Shown here: piece by piece, positions 34,763 through 42,852 of the stretch | Layout of the letters: every line of letters begins with the position of its first letter | How positions within the stretch are numbered: the stretch's first letter is position 1 | Source of the DNA: Eggerthella timonensis | Lineage (GTDB): Bacteria > Actinomycetota > Coriobacteriia > Coriobacteriales > Eggerthellaceae | DNA length: 64,000 nucleotides | NCBI RefSeq assembly: GCF_900184265.1 | Contig: NZ_FXXA01000002.1 | Coordinates: forward strand, 1-64,000 | Direction: 5' to 3' | Notes under the pieces: model-generated | Seen by the model: only the letters and a program-made list of their open reading frames with translations | Told to the model about the DNA's origin: nothing | Database searches by the model: none | Position numbers and translations under genes: made by a program

Positions 34763-36133
34763 CTATTCTTGCTGACTGCGCTTCTTGGCGGCCCAGCCGG
34801 GGATCTCGCGCTGCTCGGGGCGCGTGAGGGCCAGGGCGTCGGGCGCGACGTCTTTCGTAATGCACGAGCCCGCGCCGATGATGGCACCCGCGCCGATGCT
34901 CACCGGGGCCACCATCATGGTGTCGCTGCCGACGAACGCGCCGTCGCCGATGGCGGTGGCATGCTTCTTCTTGCCATCGTAGTTGCAGGTGATGGAGCCG
35001 GCGCCGATGTTCACATCCTCGCCGATGGTGGTGTCGCCGATGTAGGACAGATGCGGCACCTTCGAGCCCTTCCCCACCGTGGACTTCTTGATCTCCACGT
35101 GGGTGCCGGCCTTCGCGCCCTCGCACAGGTGCGCCGCCGGACGCAGGTACGCGCGCGGGCCGCACGTGGCGCCGTCGTCCACCTGCGCCTCCACGGCCAC
35201 CGTCTCGTCCACGACGCAGCCTCGTCCCACCGCGGTGTCGGTCAGGCGCGAATCGGGGCCGATGACGCTGTCCTCGCCGATGCTCGTTTCGCCCATGAGC
35301 GTGACGTTCGGCAGCAGCTCCACGTCCTGCGCGATGGTCACGTCGGGCCCGATCCACACGAGCTCGGGGTCCACCATGGTCACGCCGGCGGCCATATGCG
35401 CGCGGTTGATGCGACGCTGCGCGAACTTCGTGGCCTCGGCCAGCTGGATGCGCGAGTTCACTCCGAGGCACTCGGCGGGGTCCTCGCAGACGAGCGCCAG
35501 CACGGGACGGCCGGCGTTACGGCAGATCTCAAGCACGTCGGTCAGGTAGAACTCGCCCTGGGCGTTGTCGTTGCTCACCTGCTCGAGCGCCGCGAACAGC
35601 GCGCGGGCATCGAAACAGTAGAACCCGGAGTTGCACTCGCAGATGGCGGCTTCCTCGGGCGCGGCGTCCTTCTGCTCCACGATGCGCTCCACGCCGCCGT
35701 CGGCGCCGCGCACGATGCGCCCGTAGCCGAACGGGTCGTCCAGCTCCATCGTGAGCACCACCACGGCCGCGTCCGCCTCCTCGCGCACGGCGACGAGGCG
35801 CGCGATAGTCTCGGATGCGATGAGGGGGCAGTCGCCCGAGAGCACCACGAGCGAGCCGTCGAAGTCGGCCAGCGCGTCCTTGCACACGGCCACGGCGCCC
35901 GCCGTGCCGTTCTGCTCCGCCTGCACCACCGTCTGCGTGTCGGCGACGAGCGGCTCCACCTGCTCGCGCGCGTGCCCGACCACGGACACCACGCGCTCGA
36001 CGCCCGCGTCGCGCGCGGCGTCCACCACCCAGCGAACGAGCGGCTTGCCCAGCACTTCGTGAGCCACCTTCGGCTTCTTGGACTTCATCCGGGTGCCCGC
36101 ACCCGCGGCCAACACGATAGCGGCAGCTTCCAT
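34763..36133 (-). CDS. glmU: Bifunctional UDP-GlcNAc synthase GlmU
   Basis: A 456-residue enzyme that acetylates glucosamine-1-phosphate and uridylates it to UDP-N-acetylglucosamine for peptidoglycan. N-terminal pyrophosphorylase: LAAGAGTRMKSKKPKV at residues 7-22, QAEQNGTAGA near 75 and GDCPLI near 103. C-terminal left-handed beta helix (hexapeptide repeats) from about 255, with RPAAHLCEGAKAGTHVEIKK and NIGAGSITCNYDGKKKHAT for acetyl-CoA chemistry. The start at 36133 (MEAAAIVLAAGAG) has AAGGAG; the 11-codon upstream extension is not needed. Confidence 0.97.
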   Translation of the reverse strand: MEAAAIVLAAGAGTRMKSKKPKVAHEVLGKPLVRWVVDAARDAGVERVVSVVGHAREQVEPLVADTQTVVQAEQNGTAGAVAVCKDALADFDGSLVVLSGDCPLIASETIARLVAVREEADAAVVVLTMELDDPFGYGRIVRGADGGVERIVEQKDAAPEEAAICECNSGFYCFDARALFAALEQVSNDNAQGEFYLTDVLEICRNAGRPVLALVCEDPAECLGVNSRIQLAEATKFAQRRINRAHMAAGVTMVDPELVWIGPDVTIAQDVELLPNVTLMGETSIGEDSVIGPDSRLTDTAVGRGCVVDETVAVEAQVDDGATCGPRAYLRPAAHLCEGAKAGTHVEIKKSTVGKGSKVPHLSYIGDTTIGEDVNIGAGSITCNYDGKKKHATAIGDGAFVGSDTMMVAPVSIGAGAIIGAGSCITKDVAPDALALTRPEQREIPGWAAKKRSQQE

Positions 36134-36172
36134 ATCGCTCCTTCGCAACGCAGTTCCCATCGTCAACTAAAA

Positions 36173-36178
36173 AGTATA
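36173..36178 (-). promoter_or_regulatory. -10 element (TATACT) of glmU
   Basis: GCTATACT on the minus strand, 40 bases before the glmU ATG and inside the gap after nhaA. No convincing -35. Confidence 0.4.
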
Positions 36179-36192
36179 GCGCAACGGCGCGA

Positions 36193-38031
36193 TCACCGTT
36201 TGCCTGCGGGGTCGGAATCGCCGGGGACGCCCGCGTCGCCCGCTCCGCCCGACATGCCCGTCGCATCCTCGCCCTCGCGGCGCAGCGCGCGCTGGCGCGC
36301 TTCCTCGCCGCCTTCGCGCAGCAGGGCCTCCTCCACGCTGAGCAGCGGCGGCTTGCCCTCGTCGTCGAAGTCCTTCTGCATCTGCTCCAGCAGCTCGTCC
36401 TTGCCTTCCTCCTTGAGCACGCGCACCACCTCGTTGCGCACCGCTTCGCGCACATCGCCGATGGAGCCGCCGCCCAGCAGGCCCGTCGGCCCCAGGTCGA
36501 CGACGATCTCGAACACGCCGCCGCGCTTCTTCGCCTCTTCGAGCTCGCTCTTGAGCTCGGGGTCCTCGATGCCGCGCAGCAGCTCCTCGGACTCGCGCGC
36601 CGCTTCGCTGCCCGCCGTCTGGCGCGTCACGTCGTCGCCGCTTGCCGACAGGTACGCCACGCCGCGCTTCTGCGCCGCTTTCGCTTGCAGCAGCAGGAAC
36701 ACGAAGCCCAGCACGCCCGCCAGAAGCGACGCGGCGAGAATGGCCAGCTTCGCCGTGGCGATGTGCATCTCGTCGGTGAACGCGAGGTTCGCCACGAAGA
36801 TGGCCATCGTGAAGCCCACACCGCCCAAAATGCTGGCGCCGAGCATGTGGAACCAGTTCACATTCTCGGGCAGCGAGGCCAGCTTGCTCTTCACGATGAT
36901 GAAGCTCATGAGCATGATGCCTAGCGGCTTGCCCAGCAAGAGGCCCAGCATGACGCCGTACAGAACCGGGTCGGTGAGCATGGCTCCCACGTCCATGCCG
37001 ACGAAGCTCACATCGGCGTTCGTCAGGGCGAACAAGGGCAGGATGCCGAAGTACACCCACGGGTACAGCTTGTGCTCGAGGCGGGTTGCCGGCGGCACCA
37101 CCTGGCGCGCCACGCGGCTGAGAGACGTTACGGTTTCGAGGTAGTCGCCCTGCGCGATGACGGGCGTCTCAGGCTGGAACGCGTCGCGCGCTTGGCGCAC
37201 CTTGTCGCCCGACCAGGTGATGAAGCTCTTCAGGTTCACGCGCGATCCGGACGGGATGACGAACGCCAGCAGCACGCCCGCAATGGTCGAATGCACGCCG
37301 GACATGAACACGCAGTACCACAGCACGGCACCCACCAGCAGATACGGTACGAGCGAATAGATGTGGCTGCGGTTCATCAGCACGAGCACGACAAGCACGA
37401 CGGCGGCCATGCCCAGCCAGAACATCGATGGGCTGTGGCCGTAGAAGATGGCGATGACCAGGATGGCGATGATGTCGTCGGCAACGGCCAGCGTGCTGAG
37501 GAACACGCGCACGCCGCTCGGAACGCGGTTGCCCAGCAAGGCGAGGATGCCCAGCGCGAACGCGATGTCGGTGGCGGTGGGAACGCCCCAACCCTGAGCG
37601 GTTTCAGGATTCGTCGCGTTGAACACGAGGTAGATGCCGATGGGCGCGATGACGCCGCCGATGGCCGCCATGATGGGCAGTAGCGCCTGGCGGATGTTCG
37701 TCAGTTCGCCCACCGTCAGCTCGTACTTCACTTCCAAGCCAACGAGCAGGAAGAACACGGCCATGAAGATGTCGTTGATCACGTGCGCCAGCGACATGCC
37801 CGCGAAGGCGTCGCCGAAGAAGAAGCCCGCTTCGGTGTGCCAAAACTCCAAGAACGCCTCGTACGCGCCCGTGTTCGCCACGATGAGCGCCACGACGGCC
37901 GCCAGCAGCATGACGCCCGCCGCCTTCGTCGATGAGTGGGTGAATTGGATGAGCTTCTTGTATCGCGCCTGGTGGCGCTGCACTTCGTTGATGAAAATGC
38001 GCTGGGTTCCGTCTTGGTTCTGTTCGGTCAT
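36193..38031 (-). CDS. nhaA: NhaA-type Na+/H+ antiporter with C-terminal extension
   Basis: A 612-residue protein. Residues 1-450 form the NhaA antiporter: GVMLLAAVVALIVANT in helix 1, LRQALLPIMAAIGGVIAPIGIYL, the ion-site stretch GWGVPTATDIAFALGILALLG with its conserved Asp pair, and VADDIIAILVIAIFY. It exchanges Na+ for protons at alkaline pH. The last ~160 residues after LLLQAKAAQKRG are a soluble charged extension absent from the ~390-residue E. coli protein (DLGPTGLLGGGSIGDVREAV, then acidic helices). AAAGGG precedes the ATG at 38031. Confidence 0.95.
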   Translation of the reverse strand: MTEQNQDGTQRIFINEVQRHQARYKKLIQFTHSSTKAAGVMLLAAVVALIVANTGAYEAFLEFWHTEAGFFFGDAFAGMSLAHVINDIFMAVFFLLVGLEVKYELTVGELTNIRQALLPIMAAIGGVIAPIGIYLVFNATNPETAQGWGVPTATDIAFALGILALLGNRVPSGVRVFLSTLAVADDIIAILVIAIFYGHSPSMFWLGMAAVVLVVLVLMNRSHIYSLVPYLLVGAVLWYCVFMSGVHSTIAGVLLAFVIPSGSRVNLKSFITWSGDKVRQARDAFQPETPVIAQGDYLETVTSLSRVARQVVPPATRLEHKLYPWVYFGILPLFALTNADVSFVGMDVGAMLTDPVLYGVMLGLLLGKPLGIMLMSFIIVKSKLASLPENVNWFHMLGASILGGVGFTMAIFVANLAFTDEMHIATAKLAILAASLLAGVLGFVFLLLQAKAAQKRGVAYLSASGDDVTRQTAGSEAARESEELLRGIEDPELKSELEEAKKRGGVFEIVVDLGPTGLLGGGSIGDVREAVRNEVVRVLKEEGKDELLEQMQKDFDDEGKPPLLSVEEALLREGGEEARQRALRREGEDATGMSGGAGDAGVPGDSDPAGKR

Positions 38032-38303
38032 GTCGCCCTTTCGGCCTTGTCGTTTGCCGTATTATCCCCCAATAACCTGGTGCGTCCGCTCGATTGTTAC
38101 CCGTTTTTAGATCGATTTCACAACAAAGCAAAATGCCCGGCCAAAATATCATGAATTGCGCTATTCTGTACTCATCAGCTTAGGCGTTAGGAGTCGGCTT
38201 GGGATTCGCGTGGAGGGCATATCACCCGTTCGCTCGTATGACCAGGTGCGACAACGGCGACCGAGCTGTTTTTTTATTCGCCACGAGGTAAGAGGTGATC
38301 GCT

Positions 38304-38882
38304 ATGAGCATTACCGTCACCGGACGCAAAATGCCTGTAACCGACGCACTGCGCGAGTATGCCGAGGAGAAGATCGGCAATTCCATGAAGGTCATGGACA
38401 TCGACCCGCTCGTAGCCGAAGTTGTGCTGTTCGTTGAGAAGAACCCTGCCAATCCTCGCCCTGCCGTCTGCGAAGTCACGCTGCGCACGAAGGGCCACAT
38501 CATTCGCGTCGAAGAACACGAAGAGGACATGTACGCGGCCATCGACGTGGCGGCCGCTAAAGTGGTTCGCCAGCTGCGCAAGTACAAGACCAAGGTCGTC
38601 GACCGCAAGCTGCGCGCCGCCGACGAGACCATCCGCATGGCCGAGCCGACGGCCGCCGGCGAGCTGGACGTGGACGGGCTCATGCAGGAACTCGCCGATG
38701 ACGAGGTGGTGCGCGTGAAGACGATCGAGTTCGAGCCGCTGACCGAAGAAGAGGCGCTCGTGAAGATCGACCTTTTGGGCCACGATTTCTTCGCCTACAC
38801 CGACCGCGACAGCGGCCTCGTGAACGTGCTGTACCGCCGCGACGACGGCGGCTACGGCCTGCTGAAGCAGACGGAGGAATAA
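38304..38882 (+). CDS. hpf: Long-form ribosome hibernation factor HPF
   Basis: A 192-residue protein. N-terminal S30AE/YfiA domain (MSITVTGRKMPVTDALREYA to about 110) that sits in the ribosomal decoding centre, and a C-terminal dimerisation domain (VRVKTIEFEPLTEEEALVKI to the end) that forms 100S ribosomes in stationary phase. The ATG at 38304 has AGAGGTGAT upstream; a GTG at 38295 is an alternative. A ~270-base leader before it contains a T-rich stretch (38270s) that could attenuate transcription. acpP follows after four bases, so the two are probably co-transcribed. Confidence 0.95.
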   Translation: MSITVTGRKMPVTDALREYAEEKIGNSMKVMDIDPLVAEVVLFVEKNPANPRPAVCEVTLRTKGHIIRVEEHEEDMYAAIDVAAAKVVRQLRKYKTKVVDRKLRAADETIRMAEPTAAGELDVDGLMQELADDEVVRVKTIEFEPLTEEEALVKIDLLGHDFFAYTDRDSGLVNVLYRRDDGGYGLLKQTEE

Positions 38883-38886
38883 GCGC

Positions 38887-39105
38887 ATGGCAACCATCGA
38901 CACCATCAAGACCATCCTCGAGTCGAACCTCGACATCGATCCGAGCACCGTCGAGGAGAGCTCGACGTTCGACTCGCTGGGCATCGACTCGCTCGACATG
39001 GTCGAGCTGATCTGCGACCTCGAAGAAGCCTGCGACGTGGACTTCGGCGAGCCCGAAGGCCTCGATACCGTGGGCAGCCTCGTGGAGTACATCGACTCGC
39101 TGTAA
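38887..39105 (+). CDS. acpP: Acyl carrier protein
   Basis: A 72-residue acidic protein with the phosphopantetheine site DSLGIDSLDMVEL; Ser35 is the attachment residue. Carries growing acyl chains in fatty-acid synthesis. GGAGGAA lies at the end of hpf just upstream. No fatty-acid genes are adjacent, so it could instead serve a specialised acyl pathway, but length and motif are those of housekeeping ACP. Ends at a strong terminator (39131-39158). Confidence 0.93.
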   Translation: MATIDTIKTILESNLDIDPSTVEESSTFDSLGIDSLDMVELICDLEEACDVDFGEPEGLDTVGSLVEYIDSL

Positions 39106-39130
39106 AGCTCGCATACGCACGAATCAAAGG

Positions 39131-39158
39131 GACCCCGCACGGTTATCCGTGCGGGGTC
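39131..39158 (+). terminator. Rho-independent terminator after hpf-acpP
   Basis: Perfect 12-bp stem GACCCCGCACGG / CCGTGCGGGGTC with a TTAT loop followed by TTCTC. Confidence 0.85.
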
Positions 39159-39246
39159 TTCTCATGCCGCCTCGTGATCTGAGTTCGGGCGATGCGCTGT
39201 GCGATTTCACCCATCGCACATGAGCACAACGCAGCGAATGCCCGAC

Positions 39247-39443
39247 TACGGTAATGGATTCTGATTTTTATGTTGATATAGTACCGAACCTCGGTTTTCT
39301 GCACCCGAAGTTTGCCTTTGACCGCACAATACCCGGCTCATCCGGCTGCATCGGACGATATTTCCGCCTTCAGAGAGGATTTCAGGGCCCTCGTTTCGCC
39401 TTACGGTAAACTATCAGTAAGTTTTCTCGATTCCATTACCGTA
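39247..39443. repeat. Dispersed ~200-bp structured element, copy 1
   Basis: An AT-richer unit bounded by TACGGTAA (39247-39254) and TTACCGTA (39436-39443). It aligns along its length with 51662-51869: shared words include GATATA-TACCGAAC near the left end, CTGCATCGG, GAGAGGATTTC and TACGGTAAA with TTTTCTC near the right end. Both ends can form TACGGTAA...TTACCG hairpins. It fills most of the 490-base gap 39106-39595; the remaining bases hold two terminators and nothing else recognised. Confidence 0.65.
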
Positions 39444-39552
39444 TTCCGAAAAGGGCACGCTCGGCACCCTCGCCCAACCTCTTGGCACGCGTTGCGAGTT
39501 CAAGCCCGAACGCATCGTCGGCGCGGGCTCGAGATCTTGGCGCAGCAAGCGC

Positions 39553-39582
39553 GGCCGGGGCCGGCAACTTCCGGCCCCGGCC
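39553..39582 (-). terminator. Terminator hairpin of flavoprotein gene
   Basis: Perfect 12-bp stem GGCCGGGGCCGG / CCGGCCCCGGCC with a CAACTT loop, 13 bases past the leftward stop at 39596. Confidence 0.7.
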
Positions 39583-39595
39583 ACCGTATCGAGCC

Positions 39596-41119
39596 TTATG
39601 CGAGGGCCGCCTTGGCCGCGTTCGCGCCCGAGAAACGACCTGACGTGTAGGACCAGTTCAGCCCGCAACCGCCCGCCGGGTAGTCGTCGTAGATGAACGT
39701 GCCGCAGCACACTTCGCCGGCGGCGTACAGGTGAGGGATGGGCTGCCCGTCGGTGTCGAGCACCTGGAACTCGGTGTTCACGCGATAGCCGCCGAAGCTG
39801 CCGTGCGTGCACACGCCCATCGTCAGCACGTAGTAGGGGGCCTCGGTGAGCGGGACGAGCGCCTCGGCCTTCTTCTTGAACTGCGTGTCCTCGCCGGACG
39901 CTGCCAGCTCGTTGTACGCATCGAGCGCGGCCTGCGCCGCGACGCCGTCGATCCCGAGCGCTGCAGCCGCCTCGGCCACGGTCTGGCCCTGCGCGAACAT
40001 GCCCTGCTCAAGGCCGAAGTCGAACTTCGAGCGCAGGCCCTCGTCAAGCGCGTCCACCATGGCCTGGTCGTACACCGCGAAGAACTTCTGATCGTCGAAG
40101 TGCGCCACGTCGTAGTAGATGTCGTGCGTCTGGCCGGCCTCGTTGGCGAAGCGCTCGCCCTTGGAGTTGATCCACAGCGCCTTGTTGCTGATGAGCTTCG
40201 ACTGGCCCGGCTCCACCGGGCAGGCGAGGATGCCGTTCGTGCCGCCGTGGCCCACGTAGTCCGCGCCGATGTCGAGGCCCATCTGTAGGCCCCCGCCCGT
40301 GCAGCCGACGCCCACTTCGGTGTACACGCCCGAGTAGTCGGGGCAGTACTCGTCGATCATCTCGACGTTGCGGCAGAACCCGCCCGTGGCCACGATCACG
40401 TTCTTGGCGTTGTAGAGCACCGTCGAGCCGTTCCCGCGCTTCGCGAGCACGCCTGTCACCGCGCCGGCGTCATCGACCACAAGCGATTCCACCGTGGTGC
40501 CGAAGTGGAATTCGGCGCCGCGTTCCTGAGCGTACGCCGTGACGGCGCGCAGCGCATCCATGGCGTTGTTGGCGCAGTTGTGGCCGCGCGGCACCGGGTC
40601 CTTGCCCTTCTTCGACACGGTTTCCTTGAAGGGGACGCCCAGCTCGCCCGTCAGCCAGTCGATGGTTTCGCCGAAGTGCTCGGCGCAGAACTTCTGCACG
40701 TCGTAGTCCAGCTTGTCGCCGCCGCGCGACAAGAAGTAGTCGAGCAGTCCGGACGGCTCGTCCTCGATGCCCGCAGCCTTCTGCAGCTGCGTGCCCGCTC
40801 CGTAGAACGTGCCGATGGCAAGCGAGCTCGAACCGGCCAGCCACGCCATCTTCTCCAGCAGCACGGTCTTCGCGCCGTTCGCCGCGGCCTGACCCGCCGC
40901 CGTCACGCCGGCACCGCCGCCGCCCAGAACCACCACGTCGAAGTCCACCGTCTCGTGCGCCTCGGCCGCCGCAGCCTGCTGCGGCGCGCAGCCGAACAGG
41001 CCGCCGAGCGCCATGGTAGCCAGGCCGCCCGTCAGCGCCTGGGCGAACTGGCGACGCGTCAGCGGCATGGACGCCCTCGTCGCGCCCGCAGCGGCGCGTC
41101 CCGTTTTCAATTCCTTCAT
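39596..41119 (-). CDS. Tat-exported FAD-dependent reductase (fumarate reductase-like)
   Basis: A 507-residue flavoprotein. The signal has LTRRQFAQALTGGLATMALG and ends LFGCAPQ, a twin-arginine leader with lipobox-like end. VVVLGGGGAGVTAAGQAAANG near residue 62 binds FAD; LEKMAWLAGSSSLAIG follows; GGFCRNVEMI and VCTHGSFGGYRVNTEFQVLD (near 430) match the fumarate-reductase flavoprotein core, and YAAGEVCCGTF the C-terminal FAD contact. Substrate unknown; no cytochrome domain. AAAGGAT precedes the ATG. Divergent from a membrane LuxR regulator, with a perfect 16-bp inverted repeat between, strongly suggesting substrate-induced expression. Confidence 0.9.
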   Translation of the reverse strand: MKELKTGRAAAGATRASMPLTRRQFAQALTGGLATMALGGLFGCAPQQAAAAEAHETVDFDVVVLGGGGAGVTAAGQAAANGAKTVLLEKMAWLAGSSSLAIGTFYGAGTQLQKAAGIEDEPSGLLDYFLSRGGDKLDYDVQKFCAEHFGETIDWLTGELGVPFKETVSKKGKDPVPRGHNCANNAMDALRAVTAYAQERGAEFHFGTTVESLVVDDAGAVTGVLAKRGNGSTVLYNAKNVIVATGGFCRNVEMIDEYCPDYSGVYTEVGVGCTGGGLQMGLDIGADYVGHGGTNGILACPVEPGQSKLISNKALWINSKGERFANEAGQTHDIYYDVAHFDDQKFFAVYDQAMVDALDEGLRSKFDFGLEQGMFAQGQTVAEAAAALGIDGVAAQAALDAYNELAASGEDTQFKKKAEALVPLTEAPYYVLTMGVCTHGSFGGYRVNTEFQVLDTDGQPIPHLYAAGEVCCGTFIYDDYPAGGCGLNWSYTSGRFSGANAAKAALA

Positions 41120-41191
41120 GATAGATCCTTTCCTCCCTGGGGTGTTGCTTCATGCCCTGCACTCTACGCACGATGCGCGCACTTCAGAAGC

Positions 41192-41242
41192 CACCTTCCG
41201 GGTGAAACATGCCCCATGCCTTCCGCTTTCACCCGGAAGGTG
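41192..41242. promoter_or_regulatory. Perfect 16-bp inverted repeat between divergent genes
   Basis: CACCTTCCGGGTGAAA (41192-41207) and its exact complement (41227-41242) are separated by 19 bases, 73 bases from the flavoprotein start and 90 from the LuxR start. Centre-to-centre spacing of about 35 bp would place both arms on nearly the same DNA face, as for a dimer-of-dimers regulator site. Likely operator of the adjacent LuxR protein (inference). Confidence 0.65.
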
Positions 41243-41287
41243 TGAGGTGCGAGCCATGCCCCGTCCGCGCAGGCGGGCGTGCTCGTA

Positions 41288-41293
41288 TATACT
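41288..41293 (+). promoter_or_regulatory. -10 element (TATACT) of LuxR gene
   Basis: TATACTGG occurs 39 bases before the proposed ATG at 41332 and about 45 bases downstream of the inverted repeat. Confidence 0.45.
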
Positions 41294-41331
41294 GGTTGCC
41301 GTACTTCATCCCCTGCATGAATCGAGGACCG

Positions 41332-42831
41332 ATGCCGCACGCGAGCGCAATCGCTCGAACGAATCAGATACGCGCCCTCCTGGGCGGGACCTTCCTGCCG
41401 TCGTTTCTGGGACTGGCTGCCACGCGCGTCTGGCTGCAGGTGAACCTGTTCGCCTCGTACACGCAAAGCGACGACGGGCTGTTCACGGTGGTCAACAACC
41501 TCGCGTACGGCCTGGTGATGCTCGTCGGCGCGGCCATCGCGCTGCGCAAGCCGTTCTCGAAGGGAGGACGCACCGCGGTGGCGTGGCTCGGCTTCGCCGT
41601 CATGACGTTTTCCACCGTGCTCATCCTGGCGGGCAAGGAGACGAACGCCGTGGAGATCCTCGCGGTGGCCAGCGTGTTCGCCGGCATCGGCGGCGCATTG
41701 GGCGGAGGCATGTGGACGGCGGCGTACGTGCGGCTGGGGTTGCGCCAGTCGGTGCTGTACGGGTTCCTGTCGCTGGCTCTCGGATCGCTCGGAGGCTTGG
41801 CGCTCAGCTTCCTGCCCGAGGCCCCCAGCTACACGGTGAGCATGTTCATGCCGGCCATCGCCCTTTTGTGCTACCAGCGCGCGATGAAGACCGACGTAGG
41901 GCCGTTGCCCGCGCCCGAGCCGATCTACGACAAGGAACCGCGCACCACCATGCTGTTCATCTTCGGCGGCCTGGCGGTGTTCGGGCTGGCGCTGGGCATC
42001 TCGCGCGGCTTTCCAGCCGGCGAGCCCGTTCCCATGGATGCGCTGCAACGCGTCGTCCACCAGATGGGCGTCGTGGTGATCAGCCTGTTCATAATCTGGT
42101 GGTTCATCGTGAAGCGCAAGCGGCTGAGCTTCTCGTTCCTCTGGCGCATCGAGATCATGCTGGTGGCGGCGGGCATGCTGATCCTGTCGGTGTTCCCCGG
42201 GCACTTCACGGGGCTGGCCATCGCCACCGTCAACATCGCCGATACGCTCATGCTGGGCGTGCTGTGGATCACGCTGCAAGACGTTGCGCGCCACACCACC
42301 ACCGACGTGTACGCCGTGTACGGATTCGCCTGGGCCGCGCGCGTGCTGTCGCGCGATGCGGGTCGCGTGCTGGTCATGGTGCTGGGAGCAGTGGGCGCCT
42401 CGTCGTACGCGGTGACCGCCGTCATCGGCATCGTGGTGTTCGCGCTGGCCGCCAGCATGGCGCTGCTGCTATCGGATGGCATTCTGCGGCTGCGGCCGCT
42501 GTTCACCGAGGACGCCGCGTCAGTCGGACGCGGCAACGGCTCGAACGCGGCGCGGCGCCCGCCGACGGCGGCACAAGCCGCACCTCCCGTGCAACCCGCG
42601 TCGACTGGGCAGCCCGCAGGGGACAGCTGGCTGCGAGCAACGTTCGACCTGTCGGAGCGCGAGACGGAAGTGGCGCTGCTCATCGCGCAAGGACGCAGCA
42701 AGTCCTACATCGCCGAAGCGCTGTGCCTATCGGAGAACACCGTGCGCACGCACGCGAAGAACGTCTACACGAAGCTCGACGTGCACTCGAAGCAGGAATT
42801 GATCGACCTGCTGCAAAACCGCGAGGCGTAG
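41332..42831 (+). CDS. Membrane-integrated LuxR-type regulator
   Basis: A 499-residue protein: about 12 membrane helices (residues 10-385), a Pro/Ala-rich linker, and a C-terminal LuxR helix-turn-helix (LSERETEVALLIAQGRSKSY, LSENTVRTHAKNVYTKLDVH). The ATG at 41332 has AGGA five bases upstream; an in-frame ATG at 41317 is an alternative, and the frame upstream of that crosses the promoter. Divergent from the secreted flavoprotein at 41119, its probable target. Same architecture as the proteins at 24287, 52005 and 62846. Confidence 0.9.
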   Translation: MPHASAIARTNQIRALLGGTFLPSFLGLAATRVWLQVNLFASYTQSDDGLFTVVNNLAYGLVMLVGAAIALRKPFSKGGRTAVAWLGFAVMTFSTVLILAGKETNAVEILAVASVFAGIGGALGGGMWTAAYVRLGLRQSVLYGFLSLALGSLGGLALSFLPEAPSYTVSMFMPAIALLCYQRAMKTDVGPLPAPEPIYDKEPRTTMLFIFGGLAVFGLALGISRGFPAGEPVPMDALQRVVHQMGVVVISLFIIWWFIVKRKRLSFSFLWRIEIMLVAAGMLILSVFPGHFTGLAIATVNIADTLMLGVLWITLQDVARHTTTDVYAVYGFAWAARVLSRDAGRVLVMVLGAVGASSYAVTAVIGIVVFALAASMALLLSDGILRLRPLFTEDAASVGRGNGSNAARRPPTAAQAAPPVQPASTGQPAGDSWLRATFDLSERETEVALLIAQGRSKSYIAEALCLSENTVRTHAKNVYTKLDVHSKQELIDLLQNREA

Positions 42832-42852
42832 CCGGACGCCAGCGGCGACGCA

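Noticed and set aside
38032-38303. Riboswitch in the hpf leader
   Set aside because: A T-rich tract near 38270 follows a weak stem, but no known riboswitch core could be recognised.
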